Positions 1 to 8,184 of a DNA stretch of 64,000 bases are shown piece after piece. The translations under genes were made by a program, and so were the position numbers. Each line of letters begins with the position of its first letter. The stretch's first letter is position 1. The stretch is taken from contig NZ_FMIB01000002.1 of NCBI RefSeq assembly GCF_900091475.1, positions 4,588,001 through 4,652,000 of the forward strand, read 5' to 3'. The DNA is from Micromonospora chersina (lineage in GTDB: Bacteria; Actinomycetota; Actinomycetes; Mycobacteriales; Micromonosporaceae). The notes below the pieces were generated by a model. It made no database searches. It saw nothing but the letters and a program-made list of their open reading frames with translations, and had not been told where the DNA came from.

Positions 1-944
1 GTCTCGAGCCCCGCCCGGTCGACCCCGGCGGGCAGCAGCGGCACCTCGGTCAGGGGCAGGCCAAGCTCCACCAGGTCGGCGCGGAGCGAATCCTCCAGCT
101 CCCGGCGTACGTGCTGGTCGCGGGCCTCGGCGGCGAGGCCGGACACGGTCCGGGCGTCGGTCGGCAGGCCGGCGGCGGCCAGCCCGCGCTTCAGCTCGGC
201 GGCGGTCACCGGGCCGCCGGCCGGCACCGGGGGACGGGCCGCGTTGACGATCACCCGGCCGACCGGGAAGCCGAGCTTGGTCAGCTCGGCGATCGCGTCG
301 ACGGTCTCCTGGACCGGCATCTCCTCCAGCAGCGTGACCACGTGCACGGCGGTCATCGGCGAACGGAGCAGCGCGGAGACCCCCTCGCTCTGGGTCTTGA
401 TGGGGCCCACCTTGGCCAGCCGCGCGGTCTCCGCGGTGACGTTGAGGAAGCGGCCGATCCGCCCGGTCGGTGGCGCGTCCAGCACCACCGCGTCGTACAC
501 CCGGCGTTGCCCGCTGGTCCGGGTGGTCGCCTCCTTGACCTTGCCGGTGAGCAGCACGTCCCGCAGGCCCGGTGCGATGGTGGTGGCGAAGTCGATGGCG
601 CCGAGCTTGCGCAGCGCCCGCCCGGCGGCGCCGAGCTTGTAGAACATGTCCAGGTACTCGAGGAGCGCCTCCTCGGCGTCCACCGCCAGGGCGCGCACCT
701 CGCCGCCGCCCGGCGCGTCGGCCAGGTGCCGCTCCTCGTAGGGCAGCGGGTCGGTGCCGAAGAGCTGGGCGATGCCCTGCCGCCCTTCCACCTCGACCAG
801 CAGGGTGCGCCGGCCGCCGGCGGCCAGCCCGAGGGCCAGCGCCGCCGCCACGCTGGTCTTGCCCGTGCCGCCCTTGCCGGTCACCACGTGCAGGCGGGCC
901 GGCCATCTGCCGGCGGACTCGGCCGGCTGCTCAGTCGCTGCCAC
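1..944 (-). CDS. ArsA/GET3-type anion-transporting ATPase (C-terminus beyond window)
   Basis: The gene runs off the left edge, so about 314 codons are visible. A deviant Walker A motif GKGGTGKTS lies at residues 23-31, and a later VVLDAPPTGR segment is the switch II region of the ArsA/Get3/MinD P-loop class. These are cytosolic dimeric ATPases; the actinobacterial paralogues are not proven arsenite pumps and their cargo is unknown. The GTG start at 944 is chosen because a TAGGCT -10 hexamer ends six bases before it. In M. tuberculosis the equivalent pair (Rv3679/Rv3680, from memory) also sits beside the DUF4177-RidA-MBL genes, so this is probably one of two tandem ATPases. Family confident, cargo unknown. 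Confidence 0.88.
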   Translation of the reverse strand, partial: MAATEQPAESAGRWPARLHVVTGKGGTGKTSVAAALALGLAAGGRRTLLVEVEGRQGIAQLFGTDPLPYEERHLADAPGGGEVRALAVDAEEALLEYLDMFYKLGAAGRALRKLGAIDFATTIAPGLRDVLLTGKVKEATTRTSGQRRVYDAVVLDAPPTGRIGRFLNVTAETARLAKVGPIKTQSEGVSALLRSPMTAVHVVTLLEEMPVQETVDAIAELTKLGFPVGRVIVNAARPPVPAGGPVTAAELKRGLAAAGLPTDARTVSGLAAEARDQHVRRELEDSLRADLVELGLPLTEVPLLPAGVDRAGLE

Positions 945-950
945 CCGTCG

Positions 951-956
951 AGCCTA
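951..956 (-). promoter_or_regulatory. -10 element placing the start of the ArsA gene at the transcript 5' end
   Basis: TAGGCT on the minus strand is followed by six bases and then the GTG start at 944. This spacing puts transcription initiation on the start codon, a leaderless arrangement common in Actinobacteria. No clear -35 box and no Shine-Dalgarno sequence is seen. Confidence 0.5.
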
Positions 957-970
957 TCCAGCCGCCGGGG

Positions 971-1558
971 TCAGGCGACCTCGCAGACCCACCAACCCGT
1001 CTTCCGCACCACGGTGAAGCGCAGCTCCTGGTCGGCCACCTTCTCGTCGGCGGTGGTCATGGTGACCTTCGTGCTGACCGTGGCCCGGTCCCCGGTCTGG
1101 TTGTCCACCTTCGGGCTGGTCCACCGGAACCGCGGGTTCTGGTACTGCCCGGCGTACTTCCGCACCTCGTCGACCTTGGCGGCGATCTTGTCGTCGTCGC
1201 GGGACGCGGAGCAGACGAACGTGGCCGCCTTGCGGGCGTCGCGGTCCTGGTAGACCGCGGTGAGGAAGCCGTCGACGGCGACCGTCGGCTCCTTGGCGCC
1301 CTGGCCGTCCTCGGCCTGGCGCAGGGTGAGGAACGCGGCCGTGCCGCCGCCACCGCAGAGGAGGATCGCCGCGCCCAGCACGATCGAGGCGATCAGCAGG
1401 CCGCGCCGCTTCTTCGGCGCGGCCGGCTGCGGGTACGGCGGGTAGCCGGGCGCCGGCGGAGGCACGGCACCGGGGGCCGGCGTGGCGCCGGCGGGCGGCT
1501 CCTGGTGGGCGGGGCCTCCGGGCGAGCCGGCGGCGCCACCGATGGGCGGTTGGGTCAT
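971..1558 (-). CDS. Proline-rich single-pass membrane protein with extracytoplasmic NTF2-like domain
   Basis: This 195-residue protein has a Pro/Gly/Ala-rich cytosolic N-terminus (residues 1-48), a KKRR stop-transfer motif, one membrane helix (about 51-74) and an exterior domain of about 120 residues. The domain contains TVAVDGFLTAVYQDRDA and ends in WWVCEVA, which resembles the DUF4878/NTF2-like lumazine-type folds attached to actinobacterial membrane anchors (inference). The ATG at 1558 is preceded by GGGGGAGCAC, a good ribosome site. It is transcribed toward the ArsA gene, 26 bp away. A protein of the same design lies at 56240-56791. Function unknown. Confidence 0.75.
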   Translation of the reverse strand: MTQPPIGGAAGSPGGPAHQEPPAGATPAPGAVPPPAPGYPPYPQPAAPKKRRGLLIASIVLGAAILLCGGGGTAAFLTLRQAEDGQGAKEPTVAVDGFLTAVYQDRDARKAATFVCSASRDDDKIAAKVDEVRKYAGQYQNPRFRWTSPKVDNQTGDRATVSTKVTMTTADEKVADQELRFTVVRKTGWWVCEVA

Positions 1559-1789
1559 GTGCTCCCCCGAGTGCCTGGCGCGCCGTCGCCGCCCCAGGCG
1601 ACGGACACGTGATCGAGCGTGGCGGGCGAACGCGGGCGCTCGTCCAGACCGGAAGGGTAGCGGTCGGCCGGCGTCTTGCCAGCCCCGCGTCCGCCGCGCC
1701 GCGCCACACCGGACGTGAGGTCGCCGTCGCATTCCGGATCGACAATGTGTCGCATATGTGACTGAAGGTGACCAGCCGTGCGCGTCCCG

Positions 1790-1818
1790 TTGCCGGGACT
1801 CCGCGCAGGTCCTACGTT
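1790..1818 (+). promoter_or_regulatory. Sigma-70-type promoter for the 1862 gene
   Basis: TTGCCG at 1790-1795, a 17-bp spacer and TACGTT at 1813-1818. It lies in the 303-bp gap (1559-1861) between two divergent genes and would give a leader of about 37 nt. An imperfect palindrome GTCGCATATGTGAC at about 1749-1762 lies upstream and could be an operator; nothing else is recognised in the gap. Confidence 0.5.
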
Positions 1819-1861
1819 CGTCGCGACGCGGGGGCCGGACCGGGCAGGGGTTCCGAGCCGG

Positions 1862-2353
1862 ATGGTGGTGACTGTGAACAGGTACGAGGCCCGGAGGCAG
1901 CGGATGCGCGACGCGGAGAACATTCCCCGAGCCCAGTTCTCCCCCGGTGAGCGGGCGGGACGGCCCGGCGACGCCGAGGGGCCCGGCACGGGAGTGCCGT
2001 TCAACGAGCGGTCCTACCGGCCGCCGATCGAGGTGCTCCGCACCCTGGTCCGGCCCGGCGGGCGGGGCCGGGACGAGGACGAGCCCGGCTACGTCATCCA
2101 CCTGCCGGTCCGGGTCCCCGACCTGGCGGCGGCCACCGCGCTCGCCGGCACCGTGGCCACCTCGCTGGGCTTCCTCAGCGAACTCGACGCCGGCGAGACC
2201 ACCGTCTCCACTGCCGACGACCAGAACAACCGGCACCGGGTCTTCTGCGACCTGCTGCTGCCCGACCGCACCCGGTGCCCCCAGCGGTACGACCACGAGG
2301 GCCCCTGCGGCGAGCCGCCCGGTACGCCCGAGCAGCGTCCCGGGTCCCCGTAG
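1862..2353 (+). CDS. Conserved hypothetical cytosolic protein
   Basis: I do not recognise a named family. The 163-residue product has a charged, glycine-rich N-terminus (about 1-60), a central segment YVIHLPVRVPDLAAATALAG that may form a beta-alpha unit, and a C-terminal part with three cysteines (FCDLLL, RCPQRY, GPCGEPP). No signal peptide or membrane helix is present. The ATG at 1862 is preferred over an upstream in-frame ATG at 1778, because the codons between them lack the strong GC3 bias of the rest and a promoter lies inside that stretch. GTG at 1874 is a further possibility. It ends 62 bp before the DUF4177 gene and may be transcribed with it. Confidence 0.6.
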   Translation: MVVTVNRYEARRQRMRDAENIPRAQFSPGERAGRPGDAEGPGTGVPFNERSYRPPIEVLRTLVRPGGRGRDEDEPGYVIHLPVRVPDLAAATALAGTVATSLGFLSELDAGETTVSTADDQNNRHRVFCDLLLPDRTRCPQRYDHEGPCGEPPGTPEQRPGSP

Positions 2354-2366
2354 GAGCGCCGGACCG

Positions 2367-2372
2367 TAGGCT
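2367..2372 (+). promoter_or_regulatory. Possible -10 element before the DUF4177-RidA pair
   Basis: TAGGCT lies 43 nt before the ATG at 2416. The intervening leader carries AAGGGAG about 10 nt before the start, so this unit has a conventional leader. No convincing -35 hexamer is visible. Confidence 0.35.
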
Positions 2373-2415
2373 GTGCCTGACCGCAGTCCATGCCAGGCAA
2401 GGGAGCCTTGACTCG

Positions 2416-2580
2416 ATGCAGAAGTGGGAATACGCCACGGTCCCGTTGCTGGTCCACGCGACCAAGCAGATCCTCGACAACTGGGGCGAGGACGGCTGGG
2501 AGCTGGTCTCCGTGGTTCCCGGCCCGAACCCGGAGCAGCTCGTCGCCTACCTGAAGCGCCCGAAGGGTGCCGGCGCATGA
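2416..2580 (+). CDS. DUF4177-type small protein
   Basis: A 54-residue protein beginning MQKWEYATVPLL and containing the pattern ILDNWGEDGWELVSVVPG, the signature of DUF4177 miniproteins (aromatic WEY start, conserved GWELVS). It is complete and cytosolic. Its stop codon overlaps the next start (ATGA), so translation of the RidA gene is probably coupled to it. The same small gene lies beside RidA in M. tuberculosis (Rv3678A, from memory). The biochemical role of the family is unknown. Confidence 0.85.
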   Translation: MQKWEYATVPLLVHATKQILDNWGEDGWELVSVVPGPNPEQLVAYLKRPKGAGA

Positions 2581-3038
2581 GCAACGGACCGCACGCGAAG
2601 CTCGCGGAACTCGGCCTGACCCTGCCCGAGGTGGCGGCGCCGCTGGCCAGCTACGTGCCGGCCGTCCAGTCCGGGCAGCACGTCTACGTCTCCGGCCAGC
2701 TCCCGCTCGCCGAGGGCAAGCTGCTGGCCACCGGCAAGGTCGGCAACGGCGTCTCCGCCGAGCAGGCGAAGGACCTGGCGCAGCGGTGCGCGCTGAACGC
2801 GCTCGCCGCCGTCGACTCGCTGGTCGGCCTGGAGAACGTCGTCAAGATCGTGAAGCTGACCGGTTTCGTGGCGAGCGCGCCCGGCTTCACCGGCCAGCCC
2901 GGCGTGGTCAACGGCGCCTCCGAGCTGTTCGGCGCCGTCTTCGGCGAGGCCGGCCGGCACGCCCGCAGCGCGGTGGGCGTGGCCGAACTGCCCCTCGACG
3001 CCCCCGTCGAGGTCGAGGTCATCGTCGAGGTGGCCTGA
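2577..3038 (+). CDS. RidA/YjgF family enamine-imine deaminase-like protein
   Basis: A 153-residue protein of the RidA (YjgF/YER057c/UK114) superfamily, the larger actinobacterial subtype with the HVYVSGQLPL strand and the C-terminal LPLDAPVEVEVIVEVA. Canonical RidA hydrolyses reactive 2-aminoacrylate released by PLP enzymes. The usual catalytic arginine near the C-terminus (RxxxE in the last third) is not obvious here, as in many Rid2-7-type proteins, so deaminase activity is uncertain. The start overlaps the DUF4177 stop by four bases. The next gene is an MBL hydrolase about 118 bp downstream with its own promoter. Confidence 0.88.
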   Translation: MSNGPHAKLAELGLTLPEVAAPLASYVPAVQSGQHVYVSGQLPLAEGKLLATGKVGNGVSAEQAKDLAQRCALNALAAVDSLVGLENVVKIVKLTGFVASAPGFTGQPGVVNGASELFGAVFGEAGRHARSAVGVAELPLDAPVEVEVIVEVA

Positions 3039-3047
3039 CGCTCCGCA

Positions 3048-3125
3048 CCCGCGATCTTGCGGACGCCGTACGGGCAGACAGCCCGCAGGGGGACATAACA
3101 CCTGGCGGAGCCGCAAGATCGCGGG
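3048..3125. repeat. Perfect 15-bp inverted repeat enclosing a nested hairpin
   Basis: CCCGCGATCTTGCGG at 3048-3062 is repeated in exact inverse at 3111-3125. The 48-nt centre contains a second stem CGGGC-AGACA-GCCCG (3071-3085). It could terminate the DUF4177-RidA unit, but no T-run follows and the long loop is more like a dispersed palindromic element. Confidence 0.75.
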
Positions 3126-3143
3126 GAGTGGCGGGCGGGGTCG

Positions 3144-3149
3144 TACGAT
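3144..3149 (+). promoter_or_regulatory. -10 element of a leaderless MBL/cyclase transcript
   Basis: TACGAT ends seven bases before the ATG at 3157. There is no Shine-Dalgarno sequence between, consistent with transcription starting at the A of the start codon. Confidence 0.55.
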
Positions 3150-3156
3150 CGCTGCC

Positions 3157-3987
3157 ATGGGTGGGCGTGTGACCGGAGCCGCAGCGGCGCTCGCGGACGA
3201 GCTGCCGGAGTGGGTGACGCTGGTGCGTGCCCCCAACCCGGGGCCGATGACGCTCGACGGCACGAACAGCTGGGTGCTGCGCGCCCCGGGCGCGTCGCAC
3301 GCCGTGGTGGTCGACCCCGGCCCGGCCGACGAGGAGCACCTGGCCGCGCTCACCGCGCACGGCCCGGTCGGCTTCGTGCTGATCACCCACGGCCACGCCG
3401 ACCACACCGAGGGCGCGCCCCGGCTCAGCGCGCTGCTCGGCGGCGCGCCGGTCCTCGCCGTCGACCCGGCGCACACCGTGGGCGGGGCACCGCTGACCGC
3501 GGACACCGCGCTCGACGCCGGTCTGGAGATCCGCCCGCTGACCACCCCCGGGCACACCGCCGACTCGGTCTGCTTCCTGGTGGGGCACGGCGACGAGCGG
3601 GTCGTGCTCACCGGCGACACGATCCTGGGGCGGGGCACCACCGTGGTCGCCCACCCGGACGGGCACCTCGGCGACTACCTGTCGAGCCTGGAACTGCTCA
3701 GCACGTACCGGGGGATCCCGGCGCTGCCGGGGCACGGCCCGGCGCTCGCCGACTGCGGCGCGGCGGCCGAGTTCTACCTGGCCCACCGGCGCGCCCGGCT
3801 CGACCAGGTCCGGGCGGCGGTCGCCGCCGGCGCGACCACCGCGCCCGAGGTGGTCGAGCGGGTCTACGCGGACGTCGACCGGTCGCTGTGGTGGGCGGCC
3901 GAATGGTCGGTCCGGGCCCAGTTGGAGTACCTCGGCGTGACCGCCCGGGAATCCGGCGCCGGGGGTGCGGAGTTGGAGCAACCGTGA
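3157..3987 (+). CDS. Metallo-beta-lactamase fold hydrolase (LACTB2-like)
   Basis: A 276-residue protein with the zinc motif THGHADHTEG at about residues 78-87, followed by the TPGHTADS histidine motif, the bridging aspartate in VVLTGDTILGRG and the late ALPGHGP histidine. All metal ligands of the glyoxalase II/LACTB2-like subgroup are present. The C-terminal helices resemble the winged-helix tail of LACTB2, so thioesterase or ribonuclease-like hydrolysis is possible; the substrate is unknown. It equals Rv3677c in the conserved block. Its stop overlaps the GTG of the cyclase gene (GTGA), an unusual coupling of a housekeeping hydrolase to a signalling protein. Confidence 0.9.
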   Translation: MGGRVTGAAAALADELPEWVTLVRAPNPGPMTLDGTNSWVLRAPGASHAVVVDPGPADEEHLAALTAHGPVGFVLITHGHADHTEGAPRLSALLGGAPVLAVDPAHTVGGAPLTADTALDAGLEIRPLTTPGHTADSVCFLVGHGDERVVLTGDTILGRGTTVVAHPDGHLGDYLSSLELLSTYRGIPALPGHGPALADCGAAAEFYLAHRRARLDQVRAAVAAGATTAPEVVERVYADVDRSLWWAAEWSVRAQLEYLGVTARESGAGGAELEQP

Positions 3988-6900
3988 CCTGCCCGGTGTG
4001 TGGCACCGTCGCCGTACCCGGCGCGCGGTTCTGCCACAACTGCGGGGCCGCGCTGCCGGCCGCCGCCACGCTGCCCGCCGCCGAGCGGCGGGTGGTCACC
4101 GTGCTCTTCGGTGACCTCTCCGACTTCACCTCCTGGTCCGAGGACCTCGACCCGGAACGGGTCGGTGCGGTCACCGACCGGGTGCTGGCCGCCCTGGCCG
4201 GCGCGGTCAAGACCTTCGGCGGGCACGTCGACAAGCTCACCGGCGACGGGATCATGGCGGTCTTCGGCGCGCCGGTGGCGCACGAGGACGACGCCGAGCG
4301 GGCCGTCCGGGCCGCGCTCTCCATGCAGCGGGCGGTCCGCCGGGTGCTCGACGACGAGCGGGGCGGCGGCGCGCCGCTCGGCCTGCGCGTCGGGCTGAAC
4401 ACCGGCGACGTGATCGCCGGCATCCAGGCCGCCATCGAGTACACGGTCATCGGCGACACGGTGAACACGGCCGCCCGGCTCGCCGACGCCGCCGCCGTGG
4501 GCGCGGTCTACGCCGGGGCGCGCACCTCCGCCGCCACCCGGCACGTCGCCTCCTGGCGGGCCCTGCGCCCGCTGCGGCTCAAGGGCAAGCGCGAGCCGGT
4601 CGAGGCGTACGAGCTGCTCGGCCTGCTGGACGCGCCGGGCACCCGGTCCGGCCTCGGCGACGAGGCGCCCTTCGTGGGCCGCGAGACCGAGATCGGCCGG
4701 GTCGCCGGCCGGCTCGCCGAGGTGATCGACCGGAGCGAGCCGCGGGTGCTGCTGATGACCGCCGAGGCGGGGATCGGCAAGTCCCGGTTCGCCGCCGAGG
4801 TGGAGCGCCTCGCCGCGGGCTACGACGTCGGCGCCGGCCGGTACGCCGCGCACACCGGCGCGCGGGTGCTCTCCGTCCGCTGCGCCGCGTTCGGCGAGCG
4901 GCGCCGGCTCGCCCCCCTCGCCGACCTGGTCCGGGCGGCGGTCGGCCTGCCCAGCGACGCCGCCACGGCGCTCACCCGGCCGGCCGTCGAGGAGCGGCTG
5001 CGCCGCCTCGGGCAGCGCCTCGGCCGGCTCCCCGGCGACACGCCCCCGCTGGCCGTGGAGCAGCTTCTGGCCCTGCTCGGGTACGCCGAACTCCCCGCCG
5101 CCGCCGAGAACGGCGAGTGGAACGCGGCCTCCCCGCCGCCGGACGCCGAGGCGGTGCCAAACGCGGTCGCCGACCTGCTCAGCGCGCTCGCCGTCGAGGC
5201 GCCGCTCGTCGTGGTCGTGGACGACCTGCACGACGCCACCGCCGAGACCATCAACGCGCTCGGCCTCACGCTCTCCCGGCTCAGCGGCCCGGTGCTGGTG
5301 CTGCTGCTCGGCCGGCCCGAGCTGGTGCGGACCGCCGGCGCCCTGACCCGGGTCGCGGACGCCGAGGTGCACGCGTTGCCCCCGCTGCGCGGCGCCGACG
5401 CCTCCCGGCTGCTCACCAGCTACCTGAGCGGCGGCAAGCTGTCGCCGGCCGACGCGGACCGGCTGCTCGCCACCGCCCAGGGCAACCCGTTCTACCTGGC
5501 CGAGCTGGTCACCCTGCTCATGGAGCGCGGGGCCCTGACCGCCGGCCCGGGGCGGGACGCCAACGTCGGCTGGCGGCTGGCGCCCGGCTCGCTGGGCAGC
5601 CGGCTGCTCTCCCGGGACCTGGCGGCCGTGCTCGCCGCGCGTATCGACGCGCTGCCGCCGGACGCCCGCTCGGTGCTGCGGGACGCCGCGGTGGTCGGCG
5701 ACACGGTGCCCGGCGGCACGCTGGAGGCGCTCCGCGAGCAGCGCGTCGGGCGGGACGGCCGGCCGGCCGCGGTGGCCGCGGTCGAGCTGGACCGGGCCGT
5801 GGAGGAGCTGCTGCAACGCCGGATGCTGCATCGCACCCGCACCGGGTTCGCCTTCGCCACCCCGCTCATGCGGGAGGCCGCGTACGCCGGGGTGAGCAAG
5901 GCGGAGCTGGCCGACCGGCACGCCGCCCTGGCCCGCTGGGCCGCCCCGGAGAGCGCCGACGGCACCACCACGCCGCCGGGCGGGTTCACCGAGGCCGCCC
6001 GGGACGACTTCGTCGCCGAGCACGTCGAGCGGGCCGCCGCGCTCGCCGACGCGGTCAAGCTCCGCCCGGACGCGCCGGCCCGGGCCGTGGTCCCGCTGGG
6101 CGTGGCCGCGCTGGGCCGGGCCGCCCGCCGCGCGCTGCGGTCGGGGGAGCCGGCGCTGGCCGTCGAGTACGCCGAACGCGCCGCCGAACTGGCCCGTGAC
6201 GGGGTGCCGCTGGCCGACCGGGTGGTGCACGCCCGGGCGCTGCTCCAGATCGGCCGCCCGACCGACGCGCTCGCCTTCGCCGAGAAGATCGCCGCCAACG
6301 CCGGCGACGCGGCGGCCACCCGCACCAGCGCCCTGCTGCTGGCCGGGCAGGCCCACCAGACGCTGGGCGACGCCGCCCGGGCCGAGCGGAGCTGGCAGGA
6401 GGCGTTGCAGGTGGCGACGGCCGCCAACCTGCCGACCCTGCGCGCCTCGGCGATGCGCCGGCTCGGCATGGCCGACTTCATCGCCGGCCGGCTGGGCCAG
6501 GCGAGCAGCCGGCTCGCCGCCTCCTACCAGGTCAGCCTCGCCGCCAAGGATCCGCGCGGGCAGGCCTGGTCGTTGCAGAACCTGGCCTGGGTGACCACCA
6601 CACGGGGCGACTTCGCCGGCACCGACGCGGTGCTCGGCCGGGCCGCCCGGCTCTTCGCCGAGCTGAAGGACCCGTACGGGCGGGCCTGGCTGCGTGGCAC
6701 CACCGCGTTCGCCCGGCTGCTCGCCGGCCGGCTGCGCGAGGCGTGCCGGATGGCGCAGGTGTTCCTGCCGTTCGGCGAGCGGGTCGGCGAGGCGTGGGCC
6801 GTGGGCACGCTCCGCGCCGTCGAGGCGTACGCCACCGCCGAGCTGGGTGAGCTGGCCGAGGCGGACCGCGCGGCGCGCCGGGCGTACCGGGAGTTCGCCG

Positions 6901-7565
6901 AGGTCGGCGACGACTGGGGGCAGGGCTTCGCGCTTGTCGTGCGCGGGGTGGTGGCGCGCGGGCTGGGCGAGCCGGAGCACGCCGCCGACCTGCTCACCGA
7001 CGCCCTCGCGTACGCGGATCGCACCGCGCACCCGCTGCTCACCGGGATGGCCGGGACGCTGCGCGGCTTCGTGGCGCTGGACATGGGCGACGCCGGGACC
7101 GCCGAGCGGGAGGCCCGGTCGGTGCTGACCACTGTGGAGCCGCACAACCCGCAGGCCCCGGCCCAGGTGGGGCCGCGGGTGCTGCTCGCCATGGCCCGGC
7201 TCGCCGCCGGCGACTCGGCGACCGCCGTGGGGCTGCTCGCCCCGGTGGCGACCGCCGCCGCCAACACGCCGTCGCTGCTGTTCTCCCGCCGGCAGACCAT
7301 GGCCCGGTACGCGTCCGCGCTGCTCGCCCATGGCCAGCGGGAGCAGGCGCTGGACTGGGCGCAGCGGGCGGTGTCCGCCCCGGCGGAGGACGTGCGCAGC
7401 CAGGTCGTCGCCCGGATGGTGCTGGCCGAGGCGTTCTCCGCGTGCGGCCGTCCGGCCGAGGCGCTGGCCAGCGCCGAGGAGGCGGTGCGGCTCGCGTACG
7501 CCACCGAGCAGCGCAGTGAACGGGCGGTCGCCGACACGCTCCGCGACCGCCTCGCCGGGCACTGA
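3984..7565 (+). CDS. Class III adenylate cyclase - AAA ATPase - TPR signalling protein with zinc ribbon
   Basis: A 1193-residue cytosolic protein. Cys3, Cys6, Cys17 and Cys20 form an N-terminal zinc ribbon. A class III cyclase domain (about 34-210) keeps the metal aspartates Asp43 and Asp87, adenine-site Lys83 and Asp157, and transition-state Asn160 and Arg164, so it should make cAMP. An AAA/STAND ATPase follows (about 225-600) with P-loop EAGIGKSR near 260 and Walker B VVVVDDLHDA near 410. The last 500 residues are TPR-like helices. GTG at 3984 is chosen because it overlaps the MBL stop and has GGAG upstream. Proteins of this plan (adenylate cyclase fused to an ATPase/TPR sensor) occur in Actinobacteria; the signal is unknown. 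Its cAMP could act on the Crp encoded at 26288. Confidence 0.9.
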   Translation: MTCPVCGTVAVPGARFCHNCGAALPAAATLPAAERRVVTVLFGDLSDFTSWSEDLDPERVGAVTDRVLAALAGAVKTFGGHVDKLTGDGIMAVFGAPVAHEDDAERAVRAALSMQRAVRRVLDDERGGGAPLGLRVGLNTGDVIAGIQAAIEYTVIGDTVNTAARLADAAAVGAVYAGARTSAATRHVASWRALRPLRLKGKREPVEAYELLGLLDAPGTRSGLGDEAPFVGRETEIGRVAGRLAEVIDRSEPRVLLMTAEAGIGKSRFAAEVERLAAGYDVGAGRYAAHTGARVLSVRCAAFGERRRLAPLADLVRAAVGLPSDAATALTRPAVEERLRRLGQRLGRLPGDTPPLAVEQLLALLGYAELPAAAENGEWNAASPPPDAEAVPNAVADLLSALAVEAPLVVVVDDLHDATAETINALGLTLSRLSGPVLVLLLGRPELVRTAGALTRVADAEVHALPPLRGADASRLLTSYLSGGKLSPADADRLLATAQGNPFYLAELVTLLMERGALTAGPGRDANVGWRLAPGSLGSRLLSRDLAAVLAARIDALPPDARSVLRDAAVVGDTVPGGTLEALREQRVGRDGRPAAVAAVELDRAVEELLQRRMLHRTRTGFAFATPLMREAAYAGVSKAELADRHAALARWAAPESADGTTTPPGGFTEAARDDFVAEHVERAAALADAVKLRPDAPARAVVPLGVAALGRAARRALRSGEPALAVEYAERAAELARDGVPLADRVVHARALLQIGRPTDALAFAEKIAANAGDAAATRTSALLLAGQAHQTLGDAARAERSWQEALQVATAANLPTLRASAMRRLGMADFIAGRLGQASSRLAASYQVSLAAKDPRGQAWSLQNLAWVTTTRGDFAGTDAVLGRAARLFAELKDPYGRAWLRGTTAFARLLAGRLREACRMAQVFLPFGERVGEAWAVGTLRAVEAYATAELGELAEADRAARRAYREFAEVGDDWGQGFALVVRGVVARGLGEPEHAADLLTDALAYADRTAHPLLTGMAGTLRGFVALDMGDAGTAEREARSVLTTVEPHNPQAPAQVGPRVLLAMARLAAGDSATAVGLLAPVATAAANTPSLLFSRRQTMARYASALLAHGQREQALDWAQRAVSAPAEDVRSQVVARMVLAEAFSACGRPAEALASAEEAVRLAYATEQRSERAVADTLRDRLAGH

Positions 7566-7671
7566 TCCCGCCCCCAGTTCTGCCGGTTCCGGGGATGTCT
7601 CCGTCGGAGGGGGCGGTTAGCGTGGGGGCGAGGGCCGTCCGCGTCGACGGCCGCGGGTTGGGGAGGAACGG

Positions 7672-8154
7672 ATGAGGCTGCCGCGCTCCGGCGCCGGCTG
7701 GACGATCGCGGTCTTCGGGCTCCTGGCGCTGCTGCTCGGCGCCCTGGGCCTGATCTGGCCGGAGACGCAGCTGCGCCTGCTCGGCTTCGAGGTGCCGGCC
7801 GAACGCGCGCCCGGCGACTACACCGGCACGTTCCTCACCGCGTCCTCGATGGCCTCGTTCAACATGGGGGTCTACTACCTGCTCGCGGTGGCCACCGAGT
7901 GGCGGCCGTTCTACCGGTTCACCGTCTGGTTCCGCCTGGTCACCTTCACCGTCTTCAGCATCGCGGTGCTCTCCGACGTCGCGCCGGACCGGTTCTTCGG
8001 GGTGGCCGCCTGGGAGGGCCTGGGCGCGGTCGCGACCGCCGTGGGCCTGTGGTGGGACGCCCGCCGGGCGGCCACCGGGCCGGCCGGGCCGGGTGCGGCG
8101 GACGACGGCGTCGCGGGCCCGGGCGCGGTGCCGGCGACCGACGCGGTGCACTGA
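7672..8154 (+). CDS. Small integral membrane protein
   Basis: A 160-residue protein with an N-terminal helix (about 11-31), then further hydrophobic segments around 57-80, 88-105 and 112-127, making a four-helix membrane protein with a polar Ala/Gly/Pro tail. No catalytic motif is seen and I cannot assign a family beyond general four-TM proteins such as DoxX-like. The ATG at 7672 has GGGGAGGAA as a strong ribosome site. It lies between the cyclase and the kinase on the same strand, 106 bp after the former and 30 bp before the latter. Confidence 0.7.
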   Translation: MRLPRSGAGWTIAVFGLLALLLGALGLIWPETQLRLLGFEVPAERAPGDYTGTFLTASSMASFNMGVYYLLAVATEWRPFYRFTVWFRLVTFTVFSIAVLSDVAPDRFFGVAAWEGLGAVATAVGLWWDARRAATGPAGPGAADDGVAGPGAVPATDAVH

Positions 8155-8172
8155 GCGACCGGAACAGTTGGG

Positions 8173-8178
8173 TATTTT
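8173..8178 (+). promoter_or_regulatory. -10 element of the kinase gene (leaderless)
   Basis: TATTTT, the most AT-rich hexamer in this neighbourhood, ends six bases before the GTG at 8185. There is no ribosome site, so a leaderless transcript is likely. Confidence 0.55.
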
Positions 8179-8184
8179 CGAGCC

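Noticed and set aside
3864..7562. A 1200-codon open frame antisense to the cyclase/STAND gene
   Set aside because: Low-complexity Gly/Arg/Val sequence and no start signal; the sense frame has zinc ribbon, cyclase and ATPase motifs.
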